From CAWUIO01 sp963922455 (lineage in GTDB: Bacteria > Bacteroidota > Bacteroidia > Cytophagales > Microscillaceae): a DNA stretch of 20,759 bases. The notes under the pieces were generated by a model, which saw only the letters and a program-made list of their open reading frames with translations, was not told where the DNA came from and did no database searches. Made by a program: the position numbers and the translations under genes. Where the stretch lies: NCBI GenBank assembly GCA_963922455.1, contig CAWUIO010000111.1:1-20759 (forward strand), written 5' to 3'. Of the stretch, positions 7,433 to 14,982 are shown in pieces; the first letter of the stretch is position 1, and every line of letters begins with the position of its first letter.

Positions 7433-7510
7433 ATGACCAAACTTTTTAAAGAACGCAACAACTTGACTTACAAACAATTAACTCAACCCCGTCCCTTCAG
7501 CCGAAAATAG
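7433..7510 (+). CDS. possible small ORF (25 aa) ending at a strong terminator
   Basis: ATG 7433 opens a 25-codon frame to TAG 7508-7510. The product is basic (Lys/Arg/Asn/Gln-rich, no membrane segment). It stops 3 bases before a strong rho-independent terminator that no other plus-strand gene explains. This suggests a short transcript starting in the fic-facing region, either a small protein or an sRNA for which the frame is incidental. It could also be the tail of a decayed gene. Confidence 0.3.
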   Translation: MTKLFKERNNLTYKQLTQPRPFSRK

Positions 7511-7513
7511 ATC

Positions 7514-7548
7514 AAACCCCACTAAAATTTAGATTTTGGTGGGGTTTT
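7514..7548 (+). terminator. strong rho-independent terminator of an unidentified short transcript
   Basis: AAACCCCAC (7514-7522) pairs with GTGGGGTTT (7539-7547), and the stem is prolonged by A-T pairs (AAAA with TTTT). A T run follows. It is oriented on the plus strand, where the only candidate upstream is the 25-codon ORF. Confidence 0.8.
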
Positions 7549-7591
7549 TGGCGTCTTTTTGCAAGGTTTTGCTTTTCCATATATTTCTTCT

Positions 7592-7735
7592 CCGGGGCTG
7601 CCCCCGGCGATTGAACTTTTGCTTCCTTATTCTCCCTAGTACCGCCGGGGTCGGGCTTTCGCTACTCGCTGCCTCTCCCCGCTGGCCCCCACGAGCTCAG
7701 ACAGGCCGCTCTATCCCTCAGCCAAAAAACCAAAA
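7592..7735 (-). repeat. intergenic repeat unit B (type I)
   Basis: Read on the minus strand it begins GGCTGAGGGATAGAGCGGCC, carries the same two 20-base blocks as units A and C, and ends GCCGGGGGCAGCCCCGG. It differs from unit C mainly in the spacer after the GCGGTACTA block. It lies between the terminator of the small transcript and a stretch with no recognisable gene. Confidence 0.85.
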
Positions 7736-8030
7736 GTTTGTAACTGGAACTTGATATGTCGGCAGAGGTAGTTTTTGTATCAGGATTTGATGTAAATCAG
7801 AAGATTTGCCAAAAGCATTACAAAGGCCCAAAATAGTGCTTGCCTAAAACATGTACGCCCGAGTGGGGACTGGGCAACTTATCGGGCCATAAAAACCCTA
7901 TCTTCAATAAACTCTTCAATTCCTTAGCCTGAGATTGGTTTAGGGACACTCCCCTATGGCAAGACTTCCCAAAAAACGAATATACTCATCTTAGAACCTC
8001 CCAACTCCCTATGTAAAGCAAAACCTGGCT
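7736..8030. other. intergenic stretch without recognisable content
   Basis: About 295 bases between repeat units B and D. I see no frame longer than a few dozen codons with protein-like composition, no tRNA and no strong hairpin. It may be the eroded remains of a gene, but nothing shows which. Confidence 0.5.
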
Positions 8031-8160
8031 TAGGGATGGGCGCCCGAATGGGGTGAGACCGCCGCTGGCTGTGCGTTGGCCGGCTCACCAGCCCAGCCCG
8101 GCCCGCGCTGGCAGACATGTTCTCGTTTTAAGCCAAACTTGTAGCGCGGGCAAGCCCCTA
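8031..8160 (+). repeat. intergenic repeat unit D (type II)
   Basis: It begins TTAGGGATGGGCGCCC, contains CCGCCGCTGGCTG followed by a GTTGGCCGGC-like block, and ends GCGCGGGCAAGCCCC. Unit E at 15767-15892 shares the beginning, the CCGCCGCTGGCTG block and the ending, but D lacks the AGCGAGTAGCGA block found in units A, B, C and E. It lies about 55 bases after the 3' end of the amidohydrolase gene, pointing towards it. Confidence 0.75.
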
Positions 8161-8214
8161 AGATTCGTTTTCTTTAAAGAATAAAAGAGAAAAAACCTTC
8201 ACTTAGCCCCTTAC

Positions 8215-9610
8215 TCAAGCTGCCCCATCCAAATTCAGAAACCTCCGAGGGTTTTCCTCGGCTATTTTCCGGTAATTTTCCTCTCCTAGGTAGCCTCTCA
8301 GTTTCAAACTGAGTTGGCGTTCCGTTCCCTGCTGGGCTACGACAAAATAGTCTGTGCCAAACAAAACCCGATCGGCAACCTTGGGGTTATTATCTAGGAG
8401 TACTTTTAATAAGGGATAACAATCCTCTTGATAGAGTGTATAGCTTATATCGACATATACATTAGGGTAGTCCTCATATTCCATTAAATCCTGGATAATA
8501 CTAAACCAAGAAAAATCAGTCCAATAGGATTCAGCCTTGTCCTGCCAATCTGGAAGGGCCGGGTTTATGAGTTCTTCAAGCCATTCCACCCCGCCTTGTT
8601 TTTTATTATCGGCGTCCATGAGCCAAGGCTCCGATAAATACCGCTCCCATTGAGCGTAGCCGCCCCAATGTGCCAAACAAATTTTTAAGTTTTTTAAATC
8701 AGGGGCTTCTCCTTTGTAAGCAATAGACTTCAGGTATTTGTCTAGCAGGCCTTGGTTTAATAAAACCAGATAATTGAGCGGATGCGTGAAGTGTTGGGTA
8801 AACTTGCCATTCTTTCGGCCCTTTAATTCAAATCCAAAAACCGGGTGTTGTTTCCAGGCGATTTTTTTTGCCCCGATAATGTACCGGGCCTGCCGTGCAA
8901 TGACTTAAAACGGGGATGTTATGTTCCTGGGCATATTGATAGCTTTCCAGAAGGTCGGAATCAAAAGGGTAATAGCTTAGGGCTGGGTATAGCTTAATTC
9001 CCGAATAGATCTTATTCTTAAGGTCTTTTTTGACTTTTTCTTGGAAAAACTTCCCTCTAAAGGAGTGGTCGGAAGTAGTATCTTGTATTCTTCGCGGATC
9101 TACAAAAATAAAGGGATGGATGAGGTCTTTGTACTTGTCATCCTTTTTGATCTCCTCTAACTCGGTAAGTTGGTTTTCAAAGCTTTTTTGGGGCTTTCCC
9201 GCGGCCATGTATTCCATGTCCATAGATAATACTACAAACTGGGTTTGGTAGGGGTAGTAGCGTTGTAGGGTTCTAAAAACTATCTCCTGGCCATTTGTTT
9301 CATTAGCATTCAAGGTAGGGTTGGCAAATTTAGCTAGGTTGAGATAGCGTTCAATGATCTCTTCTTGCTCTGTATTAGCTCTTTTGGATAGCTTGAATAT
9401 ATTGAACACCTTAGCTATAAATTTAGCAATTTTTTGGGGATTTCGTTTTTCTATCTTAAAGGCTTTTTCGCTAATCCATTTAGCCTGATGGGTGGTGATA
9501 AAACTAAGACACCAGGGCAGTAATTTTTTACCAAAGCGTTTGGGGACGTGATCTATGGTAAAGATATGGGTATGCACATTGATGATTTGAATCTTTGCCC
9601 GCTTTTCCAT
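8215..9610 (-). pseudogene. amidohydrolase family protein, split by a +1 frameshift at an A8 tract
   Basis: Two frames make one metal-dependent hydrolase of the amidohydrolase (TIM-barrel, COG2159-like) superfamily. The first (9610-8828, 260 aa) has the N-terminal HxH (His13, His15), the GIKLYPALSYYPFD strand and the IPVLSHC histidine. The second (ATG 8676 to 8215) has LAHWGG and the C-terminal VLFGTD aspartate. Frame two stays open back to an A8 run on the minus strand (8862-8869). Removing one A joins HYRGKK to IAWKQHPVFGFELK and restores a 464-residue protein with all the expected metal ligands. Unless slippage rescues it, neither half should be active, because the metal site needs both. 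It follows the 803-residue secreted protein by 79 bases. The substrate is unknown, and there is no signal peptide. Confidence 0.85.
8862..8869 (-). other. A8 homopolymer at the frameshift point
   Basis: Eight As on the minus strand (GGC-A8-TCGCC) lie exactly where the amidohydrolase frame must change. Seven As would keep the frame. Such tracts mutate easily, can cause transcriptional slippage, and are also a typical sequencing error. Confidence 0.8.
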
Positions 9611-9689
9611 AAGTAAGCTAGTTTATACTTTTGTCTGATATAAGGTATAAAACCGGTTCTTTGGATAGCCTACTTTGACTTCCCATTTC

Positions 9690-12101
9690 CTAGCGTCGTC
9701 TAAAAATATGAAAGGTATGCCCCACCTGCCATTGGCTAAAGTTATTGTTCCAATTGCCCCACTGGGAAAATAGACGGAAGCGGAAAAACCAGTCTGATCG
9801 GGCGTTGGGGCTAAAACGGGTCATGAACTCGATATTGCTGATCCATTCCTCCCTGCCTACGGAGCCAGTATTTTGGAACTGGTCTATGTTGGCCACTTGT
9901 CTAAACCTTGCATCTTGTAAGTTGTAATACATAGCCCGATAGCTGACCCGAAGGTCAACCCTACCTCCAGCTTCTACTAGAATTACTGCCTCAGGAAAAA
10001 TCCGAAAGGTATTTACGTTAAATTCGGTGAGGCTGCCTGTTATTTGGCCATTGTTAAGGGTCAAACTGGAGTCTTCAATAGCTGTACGTCCAAAATACCC
10101 CCCCACATTTAGAAAAAAAGTGGTTTTGAGATTGGGAATGTCTACAACATATAAATTAAGTTTTCCGCCCACACTAAAATGCTCGTACTGCAACAAATCC
10201 AAGGAAGAAGTAAACTTGTTTTCCACAATCTCATTATTTACTAGGCTTACCTCACTTTTCAAGCGCAGCCTTCTATTATTACTTTCTATTTTGGAGACCA
10301 CAAGTTCTGGCTCAAGGTACTCGATATACCCATGGTTGATATAACGAGGCATAAACCATCTAAAACAAGCCCCAAAGCCCGTCCATCGTTTGGTTAAGAT
10401 ATTGAACCGGTGGCTCAGTTCGGTTTGGACCAGACCATTTGGGTTTTCGGCATTTTGATCAAATCCAATAAAATCGGTAAATAACCTAGCCTGGAGAAGC
10501 TCTTGAACAGATTTTTTATACATCTGCCTACATTGCCCCCCTTCTAGCATTAGCAGGGTATCACCCGGACTGTAATCTCTCCGCCGGTTTAACAAGTGGG
10601 GTTTATAACTCAATACATCGCTTAAAAGGATGTGGCGTTTTTGACTGCTAAAATAATTAGCCCCCAGTTTTTCGTGTAGCCAGATTTTACCAAAACTTTG
10701 AGCATTCACTATTGAGGAAATAGGGATAGGCATGACATTCTCGAAAACAAACTTGCCCCCATCTACAACCTTACCCTCCACAGTCATTTCTTCAATATAG
10801 CCCTCTTCAATCTGTAGGATCACCTTCTCTATTTTGAGCTGTGCATTTAGTATTAAAGAGTCAGCTTTTTTTCTGAAAATCCGGGCACATTTTAGTGCCT
10901 TCTTCAACCTAGCTATCTTTGTCTTGCCATCTTTTTTGAATTTTAATATGTAATACTCCTTAGGGTCAAAATTATTCTCATCAATCACAGTTGACCTCCC
11001 ATATTCATCAATAGCTTTTTCTTTGATTTTTTCCATCATAATTTCATAAGTCAACAATTCTAAGGTCTCCAACTCGATATCTAGTTTAAATGCTTGGGTG
11101 ATCTTAAATAACCTTTTTTCCAATCTTCTGGGATGGGGTAAGGTATACTTAGCACTTGGGCTAACCAACACCCGGTTTATTTCCCTATTAACACAAAATA
11201 CTCCAGCCAAAGGCCTATCTGTATCAATTTGTATTGAGAAATTGATATCCTTAAAAATACCCTGATCTAGTAAGGAGGCTTTTAATTTGTAGGTTTTGGA
11301 TACATAGCCGGAATCAAGGATATTGATTAATTTTTGTATATCGGTTCTTTTTTTCTCCTGCTCTTTAAGTTTATCATCTTTAGCTTCTATGTCACTAGTA
11401 AGATTATCGATCGTGCTTTGTGTTTTAGGGTCTTTGTCTTTTTCATTTTTCAATTCAATCTCGAGACTAATCTTATCTTTCTTTATTTCTTGGATCTCAC
11501 TATAAATAGAATGTGAGTTTGATTCCAGTTCTTTCTTTAAATCATCCACTTTTACAGAAGACGAATTATTCAAAAGGTTTTGAAGATCACTATCGGTTAA
11601 GCCTGAAATTTCATCTTTGGATTTATTTAGGTATTTTTTTGTTTGCCCGTCTAGACTTGTCTTGGCCACGTTTAACTTTCCCTCAAGCTCATTTTTTAAC
11701 GTAGTAAGATTGGTAATATTTGTTGAGGTGTCATTTTCTACTATTTTCTCATTTACCTCACCAATCTGCTTCTCTAGCCCCTCAATCTCTTCCTGTAAAG
11801 CTTGGGTTTCTAGTTCTTGAAAGGCCTTAAGAAATTCGGTTTCAAAGGCCACTTCTTCAAGTTGTATTAGGGAAAATTCTACCTTGGCACTTTGGGCACT
11901 CAAGACGGCTTCCTTGGTTAATTTAAACTCATAGTTGGGGCTATTTTCGGCCTTGTTTACGTGGATATAATAATTCTCTCCCCCAAAAGTAAAGGTCTTT
12001 GTGTAGGAAGTGATTTTAATATTTTGGGCTTGTAAGTTTCCGCCAAGAAGCAGGGGCACTATGCCCAATCCCAGTAAAATATATATCTTTAAACGGATCA
12101 T
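9690..12101 (-). CDS. large secreted coiled-coil protein with beta-rich, outer-membrane-like C-terminus (803 aa)
   Basis: I do not recognise a family. A signal peptide covers residues 1-25 (ending LQAQ). A small beta region follows, then a long Glu/Lys/Leu coiled coil at about 85-270 with Asp/Ser/Asn-rich breaks. Next come mixed domains (about 280-560) containing several short beta stretches. The last 240 residues alternate polar and aromatic residues, with repeated strands such as FFLNVGGYFG and WFFRFRLFSQWGNW, as in outer-membrane beta barrels, although the final residues (FRRR) are not the usual aromatic end. It starts 3 bases after the upstream lipoprotein gene, so the two are surely one operon. 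A plausible picture is a barrel anchored in the outer membrane with a periplasmic or surface coil, working with the lipoprotein. No enzyme motif is visible. Confidence 0.75.
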   Translation of the reverse strand: MIRLKIYILLGLGIVPLLLGGNLQAQNIKITSYTKTFTFGGENYYIHVNKAENSPNYEFKLTKEAVLSAQSAKVEFSLIQLEEVAFETEFLKAFQELETQALQEEIEGLEKQIGEVNEKIVENDTSTNITNLTTLKNELEGKLNVAKTSLDGQTKKYLNKSKDEISGLTDSDLQNLLNNSSSVKVDDLKKELESNSHSIYSEIQEIKKDKISLEIELKNEKDKDPKTQSTIDNLTSDIEAKDDKLKEQEKKRTDIQKLINILDSGYVSKTYKLKASLLDQGIFKDINFSIQIDTDRPLAGVFCVNREINRVLVSPSAKYTLPHPRRLEKRLFKITQAFKLDIELETLELLTYEIMMEKIKEKAIDEYGRSTVIDENNFDPKEYYILKFKKDGKTKIARLKKALKCARIFRKKADSLILNAQLKIEKVILQIEEGYIEEMTVEGKVVDGGKFVFENVMPIPISSIVNAQSFGKIWLHEKLGANYFSSQKRHILLSDVLSYKPHLLNRRRDYSPGDTLLMLEGGQCRQMYKKSVQELLQARLFTDFIGFDQNAENPNGLVQTELSHRFNILTKRWTGFGACFRWFMPRYINHGYIEYLEPELVVSKIESNNRRLRLKSEVSLVNNEIVENKFTSSLDLLQYEHFSVGGKLNLYVVDIPNLKTTFFLNVGGYFGRTAIEDSSLTLNNGQITGSLTEFNVNTFRIFPEAVILVEAGGRVDLRVSYRAMYYNLQDARFRQVANIDQFQNTGSVGREEWISNIEFMTRFSPNARSDWFFRFRLFSQWGNWNNNFSQWQVGHTFHIFRRR

Positions 12102-12104
12102 AAT

Positions 12105-12905
12105 TTAGTTAATTGTTAATAATTGGAAATTCAAAGTTTTGATGTTGTCTGTACTACTAGGTTCGGTCAGTTCTAATTGAAACTGAAGCGTATCCCCACT
12201 GAGGGTAAAGCGGGTATCGCTTGTATTGCTCACCCTGCTAAAACTAGCGGAAGTATCTCCCCCAAAAGCCTCTCCAATAGCGAGGGTGTCTCCACTTATA
12301 TTGGCCTTAATCTGCTTGGTGGTGGCATTGGATTCCAAACGTACCCGTAACAAGCCATCGGCAGAAATATAAGCCCTGGCCAAACCAATTAACTCGACTC
12401 CGTTGGTATCGTTCAATGCCCTAAAATCACCTTGATAAACTCCGCTTAAGTCGTGTTTAATATCATTAAACCTAAGGATCACCGGTTGAAAATCAATTTG
12501 GCTAATAATCTCAAAGGAAGTGGTGCTCAAGATGAGCGTATCGCTGAAGGTACTGGCTCCCAGTGCTTCTTGAAACACATATAATAATTCTGGATCTTGC
12601 CCTTGACTAAAAGCCTCGAGATAAAAACTCAAAGTATCAATCCCTTGACTTCCCAGGTTTTCCAGTAGCACAAGGGTTTTGGTACTATCAGTAAGCCCAA
12701 TTCCAATATTTCCTTCATTAAAATTGGTTTGCGCTATCTCCTGAAAAAACTGAAATTCGAGTACTGGTTGGCCAAATAGCTCAGCTTGCTTTTTCACAAT
12801 AAGGATATCCGGCATAATTACAATCAGTGAATTGTCTTCACAAGCAAAAAGATTTAGTCCAAGCAGGCACACCAGAAGCCTCTTGATAGAAATGGGGAGT
12901 TTCAT
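12105..12905 (-). CDS. secreted lipoprotein, hypothetical (266 aa)
   Basis: The frame also has a TTG at 12908, but ATG 12905 gives a normal lipoprotein signal: Lys-rich start, hydrophobic core, then LFAC with the lipidated Cys at residue 22. The mature part begins EDNS, an acidic start that in Bacteroidota often marks export of lipoproteins to the surface. The rest is Thr/Ser/Asp-rich beta sequence with repeated DTL segments (STSFEI, GDTLAIG, GDTLQFQLEL), suggesting a beta sandwich or lipocalin-like fold. It is the first gene of the operon with the 803-residue protein, 3 bases apart. The function is unknown; it could be a partner or stabiliser of the putative barrel protein. Confidence 0.8.
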   Translation of the reverse strand: MKLPISIKRLLVCLLGLNLFACEDNSLIVIMPDILIVKKQAELFGQPVLEFQFFQEIAQTNFNEGNIGIGLTDSTKTLVLLENLGSQGIDTLSFYLEAFSQGQDPELLYVFQEALGASTFSDTLILSTTSFEIISQIDFQPVILRFNDIKHDLSGVYQGDFRALNDTNGVELIGLARAYISADGLLRVRLESNATTKQIKANISGDTLAIGEAFGGDTSASFSRVSNTSDTRFTLSGDTLQFQLELTEPSSTDNIKTLNFQLLTIN

Positions 12906-12926
12906 CAAAGTAATGGGTTAATAAGA

Positions 12927-12946
12927 GGTTGGTAAGTTCTCCAACC
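12927..12946. promoter_or_regulatory. inverted repeat in the leader of the lipoprotein operon
   Basis: GGTTGG (12927-12932) and CCAACC (12941-12946) form a 6-bp stem with an 8-base loop, 21 bases before the ATG. Just upstream on the minus strand is TATTTTGG, a near match to the -7 consensus. It could be an operator or a leader hairpin; the evidence is thin. Confidence 0.3.
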
Positions 12947-13150
12947 AAAATACATGACAATTTTTAAAGAAGTTCAAGCTGGTTGAAAATCACAAGACAA
13001 GACTGGAAAACCCGGGACAAACCTGACCATTTATCCTATGGAGTATACATAATGCCTTGATTTATGCAAGCAAATTGTAGAAAGTTTCTGGGCTAAGCAA
13101 GTTTTAACAAGGTCAAACATAAATTTTCCCATAATATTAACCTGGTTTTG

Positions 13151-13290
13151 GGGCTGCCCCCGCCGTTTTCCGTATCGTATGCCGAGGGGAAGGTAGTACC
13201 GCCGGGGTCGGGCTTTCGCTACTCGCTGCCTTTCCCCACAGGCCCCCACGAGCTCAGACAGGCCGCTCTATCCCTCAGCCAAAAAACCAA
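13151..13290 (-). repeat. intergenic repeat unit C (type I)
   Basis: On the minus strand it starts GGCTGAGGGATAGAGCGGCC and is nearly identical to unit B through the GCCCGACCCCGGCGGTACTA region. It then diverges and ends GGCGGGGGCAGCCCC. It lies between the divergent lipoprotein operon and the AT-rich islet. Open frames across it come from the GC-rich repeat and are not genes. Confidence 0.85.
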
Positions 13291-13320
13291 ACCTGAAGAT
13301 TTGGGTCTGTCTAGTAAGAA

Positions 13321-13335
13321 AAGAAGATGTAATAC
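13321..13335. repeat. 15-bp direct repeat, left copy
   Basis: AAGAAGATGTAATAC occurs here and again exactly at 15620-15634, flanking the whole three-gene AT-rich islet. It may be a target-site duplication or an att-like core left by insertion. Confidence 0.45.
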
Positions 13336-13479
13336 TTTTTTTTGTCTTTAAATTTGGAAGCTACTAGGAAAATTTGTCAAGAGATGGGATTTTTAAATCT
13401 TTGTTTGAGGCCACAAATAGCAAAGAATTAATTAAATCATGCCATCAAATGATCGTTTTAAAACAATTCTAACATCAAA

Positions 13480-14160
13480 ATGGCTAACCATAATCAGCAA
13501 AAAATAGCTACCTTAAATCAGAAAATTAAGGATACACAAGCATTAATTAATGAATGGCGGGATAAATTGCTTGTGGCTGATGAGCCTACCCAAAAGAAAA
13601 AAGCTGAGCAGGAAATAGTCCGATTAGAAAAGTTGAGTGAAAAGTATGAAGCTGAAATAAGAGATTTAAGCCTAATTAAAAGTAAATCCTGGCAGATAAT
13701 TCTCACACTCTTGTTGGCCTTAGTAACATATATCACAATAAATTATTTACCCCCAAATGAGCATGGTAACATATTAAAAGATGTATTCAAAAAAGATAGG
13801 GCAGAAAACGCCCGAGATTTTCTTAATGACACTAGGAAAAAAATCGCTGAATTACAAGAGGCCTTTGAAGCATACTGTTTTTTCCCATCCAATACAGAAG
13901 CAGTCCCAAAAGGCTTAACCCAAGCATTATACGATTTGAGAATGATTTATGATGGCAGGGGGACTACGGTTCAAAAAATCAAAGAGTTTACCCCAATCTT
14001 AAAAAAGTACCACGAGTACCTAGCTGAGAGCACTTTTGAAATAAGTAGCCAACCAGATTTAAACGAGACTCAAATTGATAGTATTTGCCACGAGAGTAAA
14101 AATTATTACAAGCAAGTACGCGTGAAACTTGATCAAACCTATGAGGCTATTAGTCAATAA
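13480..14160 (+). CDS. coiled-coil membrane protein with effector-associated-domain-like N-terminus (226 aa)
   Basis: Residues 4-66 form a charged coiled coil with the pattern L-x2-K-I-x3-Q-x-L-I-N-E-W, then A-D-E-P-x-Q-K and a Lys/Glu-rich helix. This resembles the small helical adaptor (effector-associated) domains found at the start of many Bacteroidota and cyanobacterial STAND, caspase-like and trypsin-like conflict proteins. I make that link from memory, without a search. A single transmembrane helix follows at about 71-90, then a soluble helical domain (about 91-226) that I do not recognise. With no signal peptide, the coil should face the cytoplasm. No effector is fused, so it could be an adaptor or an orphan. 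The gene opens the AT-rich islet and is followed by its own terminator. Confidence 0.65.
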   Translation: MANHNQQKIATLNQKIKDTQALINEWRDKLLVADEPTQKKKAEQEIVRLEKLSEKYEAEIRDLSLIKSKSWQIILTLLLALVTYITINYLPPNEHGNILKDVFKKDRAENARDFLNDTRKKIAELQEAFEAYCFFPSNTEAVPKGLTQALYDLRMIYDGRGTTVQKIKEFTPILKKYHEYLAESTFEISSQPDLNETQIDSICHESKNYYKQVRVKLDQTYEAISQ

Positions 14161-14178
14161 CGATTTCTATTCACAAGT

Positions 14179-14200
14179 GACTTTAACCTTAAAGTCTTTT
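14179..14200 (+). terminator. terminator after the coiled-coil membrane protein
   Basis: GACTTTAA (14179-14186) and TTAAAGTC (14189-14196) pair perfectly around CC, followed by TTTT. It begins 18 bases after the stop codon. It is AT-rich and therefore weak, but well placed. Confidence 0.5.
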
Positions 14201-14324
14201 AATTATTTAGTCTTAACTATTTAATCAGGTTATTATCAGCTCCCTTATCTATCAAAAAACCTTGTTGCAAAAAATAAATTCTTACTCGAACAATAAAAAC
14301 CCGAAAAATTTGTTTTGTTAACAA

Positions 14325-14413
14325 TAGTCATAATTCATAGGATGATAAACCTTTACATTTGAGAGCTGTCCCTTTTGTTGAGGAATGTACATTATGACTA
14401 GGAATATCATCCT
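14325..14413. promoter_or_regulatory. two crossing inverted repeats upstream of the small secreted gene
   Basis: TAGTCATAAT (14325-14334) is complementary to ATTATGACTA (14391-14400). AGGATGATA (14339-14347) is complementary to TATCATCCT (14405-14413). The pairs interleave, which as RNA is an H-type pseudoknot topology; as DNA, the same motifs recur in swapped order on opposite strands. The block ends 30 bases before the ATG at 14444. Confidence 0.4.
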
Positions 14414-14443
14414 TAAAAAAACTATTTAAAGTTAATTACAAGC

Positions 14444-14797
14444 ATGAACTCTTTTAAGAAAATCGCTACGCTTATTTTAATATTATTTAGTATTATTTAC
14501 GAAGCAAATGCACAAACTCAAGATGATAAGGTTTTAATTGAAATTATAGATCCCTCAAAACCAAATACTTCAGTAAAAGTATATATTGATTGGCCTTATG
14601 AAGGGTCACCTCCCATTGGGGCAGGTAAGAAAATTTTAAACAAGATAGAGACAAAGCTACGAGAAGCAGGGGTTGATTGCCCTCCTAAACAAAGAAAACT
14701 TAGTTCCTACATTTGGGAATGTGGAAACGGGAAACTAGTTCGGGTTAAGGATAAAAGAGTAGCCATGTTATTTTCAAGTATGTGGGTAGATGAATAA
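14444..14797 (+). CDS. small secreted hypothetical protein (117 aa)
   Basis: I do not recognise a family. A signal peptide covers residues 1-23 (ending ANAQ). The mature part of about 94 residues starts with a short beta segment (KVLIEIID), has a VYIDWPYEG turn and a basic helix (about 62-74), then Cys79 and Cys92, which could form a disulfide in the periplasm or outside the cell. It is AT-rich like its neighbours. It is followed at 186 bases by the secreted cysteine protease gene on the same strand, so it could be an inhibitor or partner of that protease. That role is only suggested by proximity and shared export. Confidence 0.65.
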   Translation: MNSFKKIATLILILFSIIYEANAQTQDDKVLIEIIDPSKPNTSVKVYIDWPYEGSPPIGAGKKILNKIETKLREAGVDCPPKQRKLSSYIWECGNGKLVRVKDKRVAMLFSSMWVDE

Positions 14798-14880
14798 TTG
14801 TTAAATTAAAGAATATGTTGATAGACAATAGTCATTTTTTTACCAATTATGCACCACATTTTATTGTTTAGCTAGTTTTT

Positions 14881-14909
14881 TTTCAAGTAAATTTTCAATT
14901 TACTTGAAA
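14881..14909. repeat. perfect 13-bp hairpin before the protease gene
   Basis: TTTCAAGTAAATT and AATTTACTTGAAA form a 13-bp stem with a TTC loop between the small secreted gene and the protease gene. A T run precedes it but none follows, so it is not a canonical terminator for the plus strand. It could separate the two transcripts or stabilise an RNA end. Confidence 0.55.
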
Positions 14910-14982
14910 CACTACTTGCCATAGGTTGCTAAGGTTTTTAAGATACTAATAACCATTGCTTTTAAAAAATTAACCTATACTA

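Noticed and set aside
7536..7754. 72-codon frame through repeat unit B
   Set aside because: It reads through a terminator and a dispersed GC-rich repeat; the same kind of frame appears at 13148-13351 for the same reason.
9622..9651. TTTATAC/GTATAAA inverted repeat upstream of the amidohydrolase
   Set aside because: Only 7 bp in an AT-rich gap, with no neighbouring site or regulator; likely chance.
13031..13249. 72-codon minus-strand frame across repeat unit C
   Set aside because: Half of it is repeat sequence, and the translation changes character where the repeat ends.
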